NCBI GenBank assembly: GCA_944472135.2
Contig: OX235264.1
Span: 85,198,319-85,262,318, forward strand
From: Trichobilharzia regenti
Taxonomy: Eukaryota; Platyhelminthes; Trematoda; Strigeidida; Schistosomatidae
Direction of reading: 5' to 3'
DNA length: 64,000 nucleotides
The first letter of the stretch is position 1. Every line of letters begins with the position of its first letter. Both the position numbers and the translations under genes were made by a program. The notes under the pieces were generated by a model. The model saw nothing but the letters and a program-made list of their open reading frames with translations. It was not told the DNA's origin and searched no databases. Shown piece by piece: positions 1 to 10,325 of this stretch.

Positions 1-110
1 CCAAATTATGTGAATTATTCAGTGTGATTTATTGTACTCCTTAACAAAAAAAATCAGGTAATCACAGTACAGATCTTCAAATATGAGGTTATCTGCTTGT
101 ATTGATCATT

Positions 111-291
111 TGTAATCGTAGTATTAGTATTTCGAGATGACCGAATTACAAGAATCCAACCAAAACACAGAGAGGGCGGAATTCAGGAATTTGTATTCAG
201 CGGAATTATAATGCAATTCATATAAGAAATATATTACCAATCAACAGTAAGTATTTAAACAATACCGAGAGAGAAATTGTCAATCACCACA
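111..291 (-). repeat. 3' LTR of the deleted Gypsy element
   Basis: This 181-bp copy matches 1749-1929 base for base except for a handful of substitutions. It begins TGTAATCGTAG and ends TCACCACA in plus orientation. The Pol-remnant frame runs 12 bases into it, which is common in Gypsy elements. Confidence 0.88.
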
Positions 292-738
292 TCCGCCACA
301 CGTCGAATATCTCCTTGAGTATTTATAACGATGTCTCGGTTTGCTTGCAAGTAGCTGCGACCTTCTAACTGATTCTGTGATATTATTTTCATCAGTATTA
401 TCTGGACTTATTTCTGAATTATCTACAAAATCAGGATTAGTAGCGGAATCGTTGAAATTATAATTGGAACGACCTACTTCATTTATTGTCACTTTGTCCA
501 GGTGTCTTTTATGAACTGAGTGATCTTTGATGTCTAATATCTTCACCACTCGATTTCCCATTTTTTGTTGTATGATTCCAGCAGGAGGTCTATAGTCATT
601 CCCTTTGTAATAATGTACATTAGAAGTCGCGGACATCAAATGCTTTTTGAGAATTCGAGATTTGAATAGTTCTGCAGGACTTTCACGGGTACTTGCATGT
701 TCTGCATTCAACAGACGCAGTCTATGCATATGCAACAA
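280..738 (-). pseudogene. Remnant of Gypsy integrase C-terminus
   Basis: This 152-codon frame is the end of a Pol polyprotein. Its first part has the pattern of the region following the integrase catalytic core (SPAELFKSR, like the usual TGxSPAELLFGR), then a GPY/F-like end with IIQQKMGNRVVKI and HKRHLDKV. It is in the same frame as the Gag-like protein at 742-1722, separated by a single TAG and one further codon-length joint. Everything normally between Gag and this point (protease, RT, RNase H, integrase zinc finger and DDE core, about 3 kb) is missing. The last codons run into the LTR. It cannot encode an active integrase. The start given is the first ATG after the stop and need not be used. 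Confidence 0.75.
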
Positions 739-741
739 TTC

Positions 742-1722
742 CTACATTTTAATCAGTTGCTCTCTCATCTCATTCAGTTTTTTTCGTGTTTTCGACAGTT
801 CGCATTGTAACTCGGCTAACACATTTTTGAGAACAGTTGACGCTTGAGTTGCTGAACTTGTAGTGGAGGTTCTCATTAGATGAGAATGAGTATTTTCAGA
901 AGTTGAAAGACACATTGACTCCATTTTACTAGATAGATTGGGAGAATCATGAGAATTCTGAGTAACATAAGTATTCGAACTTCTGCAAACAGTTTTGATG
1001 TGTCCAACTTTACCACATTTATGGCACTTAGCACCCCGAAAACGGCAAGTGCTTCGTAGATGTAACTTTCCACAGGATAAACAAGGTTTAATGTTTTTGA
1101 TCTCTCGCTGCATTCTATTACCTGTGGGCGACAGTTTGGATTGATTTCCATGAACACTTGTATTTCCGACTTTGGACAGCATGACATCAGATACTGACGT
1201 AGTGGGAGCAGAGTATTCACTGTTGACGTCTTCATATGTAATACATAAATCTTTAGCAGTTTGAAAGGTACAAGAAGGAATTTGAATTAACTCTTTCTCT
1301 AACTTAGGAATATTGATTCCAGCAATTAGACGATCACGTAGTTGAGTATGCAGCTGATCTCCAAAGTTACACTTTGAAGCTTGAATTTGAAGTTGAAGAA
1401 TGAACTCTCGAATCTTCTGGTTGGGAGCACGAACCAGTTTGTTGAACTGAGCCCTCTCTCGCGTCTCAAAAGTAGTTATATGGAAGTGATGTATCAGAAG
1501 TTCACGGATCTTGTCAAATGACAGAGAAATAGGTTTATCTGGAAACGCCAGATTCTTCACTAGGGTATATGCATCTAGCCCAATAGCAGTAATGAAGTGT
1601 GCTGGAATTTTGTCATCCCGAACGTTCTTTGAAATGCACCGTGCTTCGAAGCATTCAAGATAATCAGCAATTTCCCCCGGTGAACCATTTATAGGAAATT
1701 TTCCAAGATTATTTAGTTCCAT
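742..1722 (-). CDS. Gag-like nucleocapsid/capsid protein with two zinc knuckles (326 aa)
   Basis: Structural Gag protein of a Ty3/Gypsy-type element; it would assemble the particle and bind the element RNA. The ATG at 1722 is a real start codon just inside the 5' LTR. Residues about 10-170 resemble the retrotransposon Gag (capsid) domain in composition and helical character. Two zinc knuckles follow: the first is CX2CX3HX4C (C214, C217, H221, C226), the second CX2CX4HX4C (C233, C236, H241, C246). The last 30 residues are a leucine- and glutamate-rich stretch that looks like a short coiled coil. The frame ends at a TAG (742-744). The next codons in the same frame continue into a Pol C-terminus, so only this one stop separates the two. 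The frame is otherwise uninterrupted although the element is defective. Confidence 0.85.
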   Translation of the reverse strand: MELNNLGKFPINGSPGEIADYLECFEARCISKNVRDDKIPAHFITAIGLDAYTLVKNLAFPDKPISLSFDKIRELLIHHFHITTFETRERAQFNKLVRAPNQKIREFILQLQIQASKCNFGDQLHTQLRDRLIAGINIPKLEKELIQIPSCTFQTAKDLCITYEDVNSEYSAPTTSVSDVMLSKVGNTSVHGNQSKLSPTGNRMQREIKNIKPCLSCGKLHLRSTCRFRGAKCHKCGKVGHIKTVCRSSNTYVTQNSHDSPNLSSKMESMCLSTSENTHSHLMRTSTTSSATQASTVLKNVLAELQCELSKTRKKLNEMREQLIKM

Positions 1723-1748
1723 CGCGACGCCAATTTGTTGTAATTAAT

Positions 1749-1929
1749 TGTAATCGTAGTATTAGTATTTCGAGATGACCGAATTACGAGAATCCAACCA
1801 AAACACAGAGAGGGCGGAATTCAGGAATTTGTATTCAGCGGAATTATAATGCAATTCATATAAGAAATATATTACGAATCAACAGTAAGTATTTAGACAA
1901 TACCGAGATAGAAATAGTCATTCACCACA
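1749..1929 (-). repeat. 5' LTR of the deleted Gypsy element
   Basis: Partner of the repeat at 111-291, same length and same TG...CA ends. Reading the minus strand inward from it, a TGG-containing stretch about 15 bases downstream could be the tRNA primer binding site. It lies just before the Gag start codon. Confidence 0.88.
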
Positions 1930-3339
1930 AGTACGTATAGTTTTTCTGATAGAATGGAATGTGTTTTCATCGAACTGAGGGTAAATCTTCCAACTCAATT
2001 TATATATAGTATGAAAAGGATATAAGTACCATTCCAGAAACTTTGAGGCAAAACACCTAGAGTCGAATGCAGTAAATGGGAAAAAAGCCCCTAATTTGGG
2101 ACACTGTTCTGCAATGAACCGTGAGTCTCTCCTTATGTTTCTACAGTGTGCCATATCACACGTATCAACTACTTCATGTGACTAAAACTACTCACATTCT
2201 CACTGTCACACATAAAACCATACTCTCCTGTCAACACAACGATTTTGTGTCATCAGCAGCCGGTGAAATTTTATTGCCATATTTACAATGTTTGTAAACT
2301 ACAAATGGTTCGCAAATTAAACAAGTCACTTGAAGTAGACAACCGAATGTTTCCCGTATACTTCTTGTTTTCGTTGTTCGAGTCTACGATGGTCTGAAAC
2401 TGAGGAAAATAAAAACCCTCAGCACATCAATGGGGAACATCTTCACCTCCTATTCTTGCCTTCATTCTGTTATGACTATAACAGAGCCATCTTTCATCTA
2501 ACGTTTTGCGTGGTAGTCAGTTTGTCAACACCACGTTCCTGGTGTAAATTGTTAACAGTGCCTGAAAACTGCAAAGAAAACAAAATTCACAAACTTATGA
2601 TGAGGCTGCATATTCTCATCTGCTTGAATGGCATCTTGTCCTTTGTTGCCACCACCGAGAAATGAGTGCTGCATATCGGGTCCGGAAAAACATTCACGGT
2701 GAAACTAAGTGAAGTTTGAATCCTTGGGTCGACCAGTTTTCTGAGGTCATCCACAACATTTCAGCGGTATCGTCCGTCAGATAATTTGTTTTCAGATTCA
2801 AATACACTGACTTCGCTATCTACCTGTCATCTGCCTGAAGACTTTGAAAGCTAAACATAACTCATTCCCGTGATATCCAGGTCCATGCTACTGACCAATT
2901 ATATTCATGGCAACTTAGGCGCAATCACTTTGAGGTGTGACTGTATAGCTTCCAGGCGTGCAGAAGCATTATGTCAACATTTATCAGTCTCCTCCGTATG
3001 TTCCTCATCTTTTATCGAATCTGCATGTAGTAATTTTAGTGAAATTTGACCTATATGCTAGTGGGAAACACACTTATAGTCGTCTATGGGTCAGCAGATA
3101 TAAACAAGCTGAAAAATAATATTGCCAAGAAACTTTCATCAGTGTTAAACTTGTCTGGCTGCTGAAAACTACGGGGTTTCCAACTGGAACAATTTATCTG
3201 CTAAAAGCCTAGATGGGTATTCTAGAGGCACTGCACCAACTGCTAATTTCTTCGTAGTCCTCTCAATACTGTGAGTATTAACTGAAAACAATAACTTACC
3301 AGTTCAATGTGCGTTTTACTGATAGGCTCAGTCTCCCCA
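1930..3339. other. Unassigned sequence, no gene seen
   Basis: AT-rich DNA between two mobile elements. Short frames here (for example 2456-2665) have no recognisable domain, no codon bias and no partner in the neighbourhood. No clear repeat relationship to the rest of the window was seen. Confidence 0.5.
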
Positions 3340-6300
3340 GATGATGACTCCTTGGGTTATGAGTACAGTAGTTCGGCTACTACCTGTCTGGATTCAACAT
3401 AGAACTTGGCACCGAAGTGCAGCAGTTCGAGTTGCCACGTTCCAAATAGCACACAGAGGTAGACAAGAAGATGAGTGAAGAGAATTAATAGAGTTTGACA
3501 AATATAAGAGTGAAACAGAATGGGTAATGGTAGAAAGGAATATGAAAGATTACAGAGATTGAATACATCTGCGCCATTGACAACGATTTTGAGCCATGTC
3601 ACCTATTGTCTCCAGCCATTGATTCCTAGAGTCCCGAGGGCCCCAACCCGGGAGTCTGCATCTCCCTACCTGACTCAGTTTAACTGTCAAGGATTTCATG
3701 GATTGATGCCATGTTTTTGTTTGGCCACCACTGGCTCTTTTCCAACCTGAACCTATATCAGCTAACAATGCCCGTCGGGGGAGGCGGTGGTTAGGCATGC
3801 GCACCACGTGACCTAGCCATCTTAGTCTATGTAACTTTATAACCTCGTCGATTGATTTTCCCTCTTTGCCCAACACTCTACGCCTAACGTCAACATTACT
3901 TACCTTATTAAACCACCTAACGTGAGACAGAGATCGCAGACATCTATGATCGAAAGCAGTCAACCTTTTCATGTCTTCAACGCGTATTGGCCATGTTTCA
4001 GAGCCATAGAGAAGGACGGAGCGAACTGATGAGCAGTACACACGTCCCTTGGTTGATAACCGGATGTCACGCCTACGCCAGAGATGGTGTAAGTCAGCGA
4101 AAGCAGCTCGAGCTTTTCGGATCCGTGCTGAGATTTCATCGCCAATCAGTCCGTTGGTGCTAATACAACTTCCCAAGTAGGTGAAGTGGTCAACATGTTC
4201 TATCACTTCACTCCCTATCACTAAGTTAGGGGTTGACGTCGTCCAGTCCTGTAGCAGCATCTTACATTTTGCAGGGGCGAATCGCATGCCAAACATACGA
4301 AGATTGCTGCTCAAGGTGTTCAGAAGACTCTGCATTTTGTCAGCATCCTCCCCTAACAGGACTATGTCATCTGCATATTCTAAGTCCATTAGATTATTCC
4401 CTGGTAACAAGTCGATTCCTAAGTCACTACGTTCAGTTAAGGATACTTCCATTAGCATATCTATGATGAAGTTAAACAGAAATGGGGAAAGTGGACATCC
4501 CTGTCGGACACCACTGGTTGTTACCAATTCAGATGACAATTCCCCATAAGCCCTTACACGACTACGTGAGTTTGAATAGAGTGCCTTGATTAGTGCAATG
4601 TACTTTCTTGGCACTCCCTTCACAGTCAGACATTGCCATAGTACTTTTCGGTCCACGGAGTCGAAGGCCGCCTTCAAGTCAAGAAATATGACAATTGTTG
4701 GACGCCGAAAAGTGTGTCTATGTTCTAGAATCTGTCGAAGAGTGAAGATATGATCTATGCACCCTCTACCTGGTCTAAAGCCTGCTTGATTTTCCCTTGT
4801 CTGTTCCTCCCGAGTTCTGCTTAGTCTATGCATGATTACTGAGCCTAGGATTTTAGAGACTATGTTCGTTAGGCTGATCCCCCTATGATTATCACACGAG
4901 GACTTGTTTCCCTTCTTGAATATCGGTATAATGAGTGACTTACCCCAGTCTGATGGTACTGTCTCTGATTCCCAGACTTTGCCTAGTACCTCAGTTAATC
5001 TACAAACTAGTATGTCACCCCCATATTTAAACACCTCCGGAATAATTCCGTCGGGTCCTGCCGCTTTGCCTCGTTTCAAATTACTGATAGCTTTTGTAAC
5101 CTCACCTACAGACGGCGGACCAGTGTCTATATCCCATTCGGGTACGTGGTGGATGGCGGGGAGGTTCAGTGTGGCTGTAGGCAAGTTAAATTGTTCCTCA
5201 AAGTGTTCTTTCCAGCGTTCAAGGCGTCTATCCTGAGAGCTAATTAAGGAGCCATTTTTCTCAGAAATAGTCTCACTTATGAATTGCCTTTTCCCGCCCG
5301 ATTCTGTGATGAGTCTAAAGAGTTGCCTAGTGTTGCCTATCGCCAATGCTTTTTCCATCTCTTTCGCCTTTGTCACCCACCACTGTTCACGGTCCTTGCG
5401 GAGACTTTTAGTAAGTTTCCTTTTGTGCAGCTTTCGCTCCTCATTGAATTCGGAGCTCGCCGGAATAAGTCTTCTAGCATCTATCAGTTCGGATGAGGCA
5501 GTCGAAATCCAGTGGTTTTTACTCACCTTTGGATTTGTCTTATTCACAGCTTTTACAGCTGTATCTATAGCTGACTGAATATTCTTCCAGGCTTCTCCAG
5601 GGTGAGCACAGCTGTCGGATTCAGATATGCGTTTAGCTAGTTCTTCCTCAAATAGGGATTTAGTTTCCTGATCGAGCTGGGGGCGTAATGGTTTTACCGC
5701 CAGCTGTTTCCTACGTCCGTTCAGTCGTAAGCACACACGAGCCCGGACCAGTGCGTGATCGGTATCTACACACGTGTTCCAGAAGGAGCGACAATCTCCT
5801 ACCGACCCACGCCAACGATAGCTTATTGCTATGTGGTCTATTTGTGTCCAGCGTTGGTTTGATGATGGGGGTCGCCAGGTTAAACAGTGTCTCTCCTTGT
5901 GTTTAAAGTTAGTGCTTACAAGAAACAAATGATTATCTGAACAGAACTGTAGGAGACGGTCACCGTTGTCGGTTCGCTGGCACGGAACTCCATAGGTGCC
6001 ACCGACATCCTTCTCAGATTGACACAATTTCCCTACTTGAGCGTTGAAGTCACCAGCTAGAACGACTATATCTGAGCGTTTAGCCTTTCTCACCAAACTA
6101 GACAGCTTTTGGTAGAACTCATCCTTCGTTTCATCCGAACTGCAGTCAGTGGGGGCGTAGGCGGAGATTACGAAAAGGCATCGGCGAGTAGTGCAGTCCT
6201 TTCTCCTTCTTACTGATCCGTTCAGACGGACAGCACACATTCGGCTATCTACTGGGATCCAGTCAAGCAATGTCTTTTCTGCCCTAGTACTCAGAGCTAT

Positions 6301-6475
6301 CCCTACGCCAGCTAATCCTCGTGAACTAGCTGTGGCATCTCCTGGCTACTACCTAGCCTTCACTGAGTCGTCAAAATTATCTGAAGATGAAAGTACATTT
6401 AAAATTAAACATACCGAAGAGGTCCAACACTGGGAACTTGTAACACAGCGAACCAGCCGCAGGTATTAAGCTCGA
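3340..6475 (-). mobile_element. RTE-clade non-LTR retrotransposon, 5' part decayed
   Basis: The element runs on the minus strand. It consists of a long open frame for an endonuclease-reverse transcriptase, about 200 bp of 3' untranslated sequence, and a short ATGATG-like run near 3340 that may mark the 3' terminus (RTE elements often end in short tandem repeats). The 5' side fades out just upstream of 6345, inside what should be the endonuclease domain, so the copy is truncated or degraded there. Confidence 0.85.
3550..6345 (-). CDS. RTE-type endonuclease/reverse transcriptase (open frame, N-terminus missing)
   Basis: This is the polyprotein that nicks target DNA and copies the LINE RNA into it. 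From the first alternative start (TTG at 6270) the frame is 906 codons; it stays open for 25 more codons up to a TAG at 6346-6348. The apurinic-type endonuclease keeps its middle and C-terminal boxes (AYAPT near residue 37, GDFNAQVG at 73-80, TDHALV at 170-175). The N-terminal box with the catalytic glutamate is not in frame. The RT domain is complete by eye: [12 protein letters not shown] near 401, [38 protein letters not shown], and EYADD with YADD at 632-635, then FTYLGS, LYGSETW and [12 protein letters not shown] typical of RTE elements. There are no stops or frameshifts over 2.7 kb, so the copy is fairly young, but without the endonuclease N-terminus it is probably not autonomous. It resembles SR2-type schistosome RTE elements, but that name is from memory. 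Confidence 0.85.
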   Translation of the reverse strand, partial: PGDATASSRGLAGVGIALSTRAEKTLLDWIPVDSRMCAVRLNGSVRRRKDCTTRRCLFVISAYAPTDCSSDETKDEFYQKLSSLVRKAKRSDIVVLAGDFNAQVGKLCQSEKDVGGTYGVPCQRTDNGDRLLQFCSDNHLFLVSTNFKHKERHCLTWRPPSSNQRWTQIDHIAISYRWRGSVGDCRSFWNTCVDTDHALVRARVCLRLNGRRKQLAVKPLRPQLDQETKSLFEEELAKRISESDSCAHPGEAWKNIQSAIDTAVKAVNKTNPKVSKNHWISTASSELIDARRLIPASSEFNEERKLHKRKLTKSLRKDREQWWVTKAKEMEKALAIGNTRQLFRLITESGGKRQFISETISEKNGSLISSQDRRLERWKEHFEEQFNLPTATLNLPAIHHVPEWDIDTGPPSVGEVTKAISNLKRGKAAGPDGIIPEVFKYGGDILVCRLTEVLGKVWESETVPSDWGKSLIIPIFKKGNKSSCDNHRGISLTNIVSKILGSVIMHRLSRTREEQTRENQAGFRPGRGCIDHIFTLRQILEHRHTFRRPTIVIFLDLKAAFDSVDRKVLWQCLTVKGVPRKYIALIKALYSNSRSRVRAYGELSSELVTTSGVRQGCPLSPFLFNFIIDMLMEVSLTERSDLGIDLLPGNNLMDLEYADDIVLLGEDADKMQSLLNTLSSNLRMFGMRFAPAKCKMLLQDWTTSTPNLVIGSEVIEHVDHFTYLGSCISTNGLIGDEISARIRKARAAFADLHHLWRRRDIRLSTKGRVYCSSVRSVLLYGSETWPIRVEDMKRLTAFDHRCLRSLSHVRWFNKVSNVDVRRRVLGKEGKSIDEVIKLHRLRWLGHVVRMPNHRLPRRALLADIGSGWKRASGGQTKTWHQSMKSLTVKLSQVGRCRLPGWGPRDSRNQWLETIGDMAQNRCQWRRCIQSL

Positions 6476-6998
6476 AAAATCGAAAATTAAGTTGGCTATT
6501 CAGAATTCAGGACATATTTTCAACATGATTTTGACAAGGATGCAATATTGGTACATTGACTGTTCACGAGTAAACTGAATCAAAGCAAATTAGCATTTGA
6601 TCTTGAAGTGGTGGTTTGCGAGAATTTTTCAGGTTTGATCATGAATTGACATTAGTTATGAGACCGTCAATAAACCAGAGATTATTGGACAGCTGTATAA
6701 TCCTAGTATGGAACTATTTAGCCGACACAATGTACAGCATATATCAGAAGCATTGTCCCTCTTCCTAGAATAGAAAATTGGCTTATCAGTCAGTTCACAC
6801 AAAAACGATTAGATGTAGAACAATAGGGCACTAAATAGTATGTATACAGGACGATTAGCTATATAACCGGTCAAAATTTCGGAGTTCATCCTTCACATGA
6901 ATAGAAATATTATGCAGTTGCACGTCACTAGGTTAAGGGAATTATTTGCTATTACAGAAGAGTATGACGATGGGTTGTTGTAGTTTTGAAAATGAATC
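6476..6998. other. Unassigned AT-rich sequence
   Basis: No coding frame of note and no repeat recognised between the decayed LINE 5' end and the solo LTR. Confidence 0.4.
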
Positions 6999-7170
6999 TG
7001 TGTTAACCGACAATTTCTACTACCGTATTACTTTAAAGATGTACAGTTGTTTGTCGATATTTATCATATAAATTACAAATAATTCCGCCAAGTACAAATG
7101 GATTAGTTCCGCTCTCTCTGTGTCTTTTTTTCGGTTTCCTGTAATTTGGTCATTGCGAAATACTATTACA
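6999..7170 (-). repeat. Solo LTR related to the 111-1929 element
   Basis: On the minus strand this 172-bp segment follows the LTR at 111-291 throughout: a TGTAATAGTATTTCG-like start, the ACACAGAGAG block, a GCGGAA block, and an ending close to GAAATTGTCGGTTAACACA. Plus-strand ends are TG...CA. It is clearly more diverged than the pair at 111-1929. No internal sequence follows on either side, so it is a recombination-derived solo LTR. Flanking 4-mers (AATC, AATA) match at 3 of 4 positions. Confidence 0.7.
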
Positions 7171-7792
7171 AATAACTATTTCAGAATCTGATGAAAAAAG
7201 TTCTTAATACAAAAATAATTGTTCACATTTATCATATGAATTCGGTAATAAAAACGACTAAGGAAAACATGTATACGTAGTAGTAAAGTTGACTTGTCAC
7301 TTTAGTACAATTACAAGCATTGATTAGTACATAAAAGATTTTTGTGTAATCATCAGATCAACCTGTTTAAATCTAAAAATACGTAGAAGTACAATACTCA
7401 AGAGTTTTTCTACCTTTAAGTTGATCATAGTTGTTGGTCTTATCATCCTTACAAATTTTCTCATTGTCGGAATATTAGCCTCATAGACAGCTATCTATAA
7501 TAAACCTCTACTCATCCCTTCCTGAGATGTTCCTTATTTGCACATTCTGTGAGTCGTTCAGGCCTTCTTTTGTTTCGCACATTTTTAATCCCTTTTCTCC
7601 GGAAGTTAATTCAGTCATTTTAATTGATTGTATACAAGCTAACTTTAATTATTTCACCACTAATGCATATTTTTTAGATCATGAGATCATTAATCATCAC
7701 TGGTTCTTACAAAAGATGAATGAACCGCCAAGAAACTACTGAAGTGAACAAAAAGTAATGTTCTGTCGGGAAACATACAATACATACTATAT

Positions 7793-8010
7793 GTTGGTAA
7801 TTCAGTGGTAGAGTGGTCACTGACCACAAAGGAGATTCGGATTTGATTCTCAACGGAAGCGCTTCTAGACCTCTTCTGGTTTACTAGCCGGCAGTAAAGC
7901 TGGAAGAGAGAGAAGGCTGGGCGTAAGACAACCACTTCTAACTACCACTACTGAAGCGTCGAAACCCTGAAGCTTCATGTTCCACTCGTAACATCAAGAA
8001 ATGAAACATT
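7793..8010 (+). mobile_element. tRNA-derived SINE with RTE-2-like tail (old copy)
   Basis: It starts with a tRNA-like A box (TGGTAATTCAGTGGTAGAGT) and a B-box-like GGATTTGATTC about 40 bp later. A body of about 130 bp follows, and the tail GAAGCTTCATGTTCCACT resembles the 3' end of the RTE-2 LINE copies in this window. Several substitutions indicate age. Confidence 0.55.
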
Positions 8011-8171
8011 AGGTAATTCACAAACATCGATTCTATTGTAACAACAGATGACTAGACAAGGAAGCCAAGGTATACATTTTTCATTAATCAAACCTTTGTT
8101 TATATATATCTACAGTTTATATTCTTTAACCAGTAACTGAGCATGTAATTTAGGTTTACATCAAACGATAT

Positions 8172-8390
8172 GAAACAGAATGATCAAATATACATAGTAT
8201 TCTGTTGCTAACGCAGTATTTAACTGTGAGAATAATATTCGGACTCTAAGATCAAACAGAATGTTCAAATAGATATATCGCTTTCTGTTACTAATGCTGT
8301 ATTGAACAGTAGGAATATGTGAGAATAATATTTAGTTGGAACACACTGTCTATATCACACCACCACACTACATTTTCTAAATAATAGCAT
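8172..8390 (+). repeat. Imperfect tandem duplication / interspersed repeat
   Basis: Two units of about 80-90 bp follow each other (from 8172 and from 8253), each beginning AAACAGAATG(A/T)TCAAATA and ending GAGAATAATATT. The right part (8300-8390, with ACACTGTCTATATCACACC) recurs in reverse orientation at about 15915-16025. This shows it belongs to an interspersed family of unknown type. Confidence 0.5.
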
Positions 8391-8570
8391 CTTACTTAAT
8401 CGTTTCGCATTTGATTATTCTCAGTACTTATTTTTTACCTTCTTCTTGCTTTTCCCCTTCACTGACTTTTTCAATGACTCACAAATTATCATCGTTGGTC
8501 CGAAGAAATTACTCGACGCACTACTGATAGCTATTTATAAGTGGAATACACACCACATTATTTCCACATT

Positions 8571-8586
8571 AAGTGTTACACATTTA
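8571..8586 (+). repeat. Left target-site duplication of the RTE-2 insertion
   Basis: AAGTGTTACACATTTA matches 9594-9609 (AAGTGGTACACATTTA) at 15 of 16 positions. Confidence 0.75.
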
Positions 8587-9593
8587 TTCCAAACGGTTAG
8601 CTGAGTTTTCCGTTGTGGATCACTTGACATGTGCCGTTGTCGCACAGCTGTTGAATAAGGTTGGTGAATATTTGGAATACGCCGTAGTACTCGAGTAGTT
8701 TCCAAATCACTTTGCGGTCAACGCTGTCGAAAGCCTTCTCAAAGTCTATAAAGTTGAGGTAGATGTTTGATTGCCATTCCATGCTTTGTTCTGTGGTGAT
8801 GATGCGTAGAGATGCAATAGGTCAGAACATGATTTACCTTTCCTTAATCCAGCTTGTTCTGGTCGGAGTTCTGTCTCCAGTGCGTCCTTTATTCTCTCCA
8901 GGATGATGCGACTCAGGATTTTACTTGGCGTCGACAGGAGCATGATTCCTCGCCAGTTCTTGCAGAGTCCTAAGTCGCTCTTCTTTGATAGTTTCACGAG
9001 GCAACCTTTCCTCCAGTCAATAGGCACCTTTTCCTCCTTCCAGACCTTTTGCAATAATGGAATCAGCATGTCTGCTGTCGTCTCTGGGTCCGCTTTTAGT
9101 GCTTCAGGGGGTATTCCATCTGGTCCAGCTGCTTTTCCAGCTTTCAGAAGCTTGATTGCATTCAAGACTTCAGCTCTCGTTGGAGGATTGATGTCAACTT
9201 GCAGTTGTGTGCGCGCTGTTGTTAGTATTTCTGGTCGGGTTGCAGGTGGTGGTCGGTTCAAGAGTCCTTTGAAGTGATCCGCCCATTGTTTGATCTGTTT
9301 TTCTTCCTTGGTAATTGGGTTCCCTTGGGTGTCTTTTATAGGTTTCACATGTGTTGATCTCTTCCCGGATAGAGGCTAGGTTATCTGATATAATGTCCTC
9401 AGGTCTCTTTTGTCTGCTGCTTTCTCAGCTTCAGTGGCCAGGGTGACATAGAAGAAATCGTGTGAAGAGGAGTTGGAAGAGTATGGACTAACATGGATGT
9501 AGATGAAAAGTACAGCAGAAGACAGAAGCAAGTGGAGACGTGCAGTTGAAGCCCTATGTTCCACTAGGAACCCAAGAGAGTAATTATAATAAT
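8587..9593 (+). mobile_element. RTE-2 LINE insertion with 5' inversion
   Basis: One insertion bounded by a 16-bp target-site duplication. The left part (8587 to about 9440) is the endonuclease-RT linker and N-terminal half of RT in minus orientation. The right part (about 9435-9593) is the 3' end of the same LINE family in plus orientation, ending CTATGTTCCACTAGGAAC plus a short TAATTATAATAAT tail. The middle of the element is deleted. The layout (inverted upstream piece whose most 5' end is joined to the sense 3' piece) is what twin priming produces. Confidence 0.75.
8597..9443 (-). pseudogene. RTE-2 reverse transcriptase fragment (frameshifted)
   Basis: This is the N-terminal half of a LINE reverse transcriptase. 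Reading on the minus strand, the linker (ATEAEKAADKRDLRTLYQIT) is followed by a stop. A 200-codon frame (8746-9348) then carries [66 protein letters not shown] and RPEQAGLRKGKSC. A frameshift near 8760 moves the sequence to the frame 8597-8782 with [20 protein letters not shown]. The fragment stops before the YADD box. It belongs to the same family as the copies at 11482, 24446 and 40530 and differs clearly from the 906-codon RTE at 3550. Confidence 0.8.
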
Positions 9594-9609
9594 AAGTGGT
9601 ACACATTTA
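9594..9609 (+). repeat. Right target-site duplication of the RTE-2 insertion
   Basis: AAGTGGTACACATTTA, partner of 8571-8586; it directly follows the AT-rich LINE tail. Confidence 0.75.
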
Positions 9610-10043
9610 CTACTATTCCCTTCAGTCACTTAGATTTTAGTATTTCCTGGAACTCAGTCAAACCTTAGGGAAAAGACAAAAATCGAGTATGGTGACTTAA
9701 ACCTGTGGTCCTGACTGTTCATTCCAAATTTAACAACAATACATATACAGTGTAGGTAGTATTCTATCATATAACAGATAAGTCATTCTAAGACTTTAAG
9801 TAATAAAGAAGTATTCAAGTTTATTTGTAGAAATTCACTAAGAGTTTTCTTTGCGATTATATTATTATCATTAATAATAATAATGATAACAAAAATTTAA
9901 AAAAATTTGACTCCGAATATCACGCAGTTTGTGAAGGAAAGGAAGAAATTTTGTTTCATTTCTGACATCTGTGTAGAGTCATAAAAGTAGGATAAGTAAA
10001 TCAAAGGATTCAAAATTAATTGCTTTAATTCATTTTCATTCGC
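9610..10043. other. Unassigned AT-rich sequence
   Basis: No gene or repeat recognised. A short frame at 9897-10079 is low complexity and runs into the TA repeat. Confidence 0.4.

Positions 10044-10070
<27 letters not shown>
10044..10070. repeat. (TA)n microsatellite
   Basis: Uninterrupted AT dinucleotide run of 27 bp. Confidence 0.95.
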
Positions 10071-10075
<5 letters not shown>

Positions 10076-10211
10076 ACAATTGTCCCTCGTTTCATTGATT
10101 TCCTTTGTTTTAATCAATAGATGAATGGTTGGTTCAAAGGAAGATCTTATTGTGAATATCTAAAGTCCAGTGTAAAAACAACCTAGCTAATTTGTTGGTT
10201 TGTCTTTTCAG

Positions 10212-10325
10212 AAGCAAAATCGAATGAAAACGAGTGATGAAAAAAGTAATAATACTACTAATAATGATAATAACGATAGTAACGATGAGAATAAATCCAA
10301 TCTTGATTCACCAGAACGTAATTAG
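10212..10325 (+). CDS. Possible terminal coding exon of an unidentified host gene
   Basis: A pyrimidine-rich tract ending TTTGTCTTTTCAG (to 10211) resembles a splice acceptor. The next 38 codons are open and end with TAG at 10323-10325. They encode a hydrophilic tail: KQNRMKTSDEKSNN, then a run of N, D, S and T, then ENKSNLDSPERN. An AATAAA lies about 25 bases after the stop. Acceptor, open frame, stop and polyadenylation signal in this order are what a last exon looks like. However, the asparagine-rich part is low complexity (AAT/GAT triplets) and could stay open by chance. No upstream exon was recognised and no function can be given. Confidence 0.3.
   Translation, partial: KQNRMKTSDEKSNNTTNNDNNDSNDENKSNLDSPERN

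Larger units (their letters stand above)
111..1929 (-). mobile_element. Internally deleted Ty3/Gypsy-type LTR retrotransposon
   Basis: Two direct repeats of 181 bp (111-291 and 1749-1929), each starting TG and ending CA, flank 1457 bp that encode, on the minus strand, a Gag-like protein followed directly by the C-terminal end of a Pol polyprotein. Protease, reverse transcriptase, RNase H and the integrase core are absent, so this is a deletion derivative that cannot move by itself. The LTRs differ at about six positions (roughly 97% identity by eye), so the insertion is not brand new. No convincing target-site duplication is visible outside the LTRs. Confidence 0.85.
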
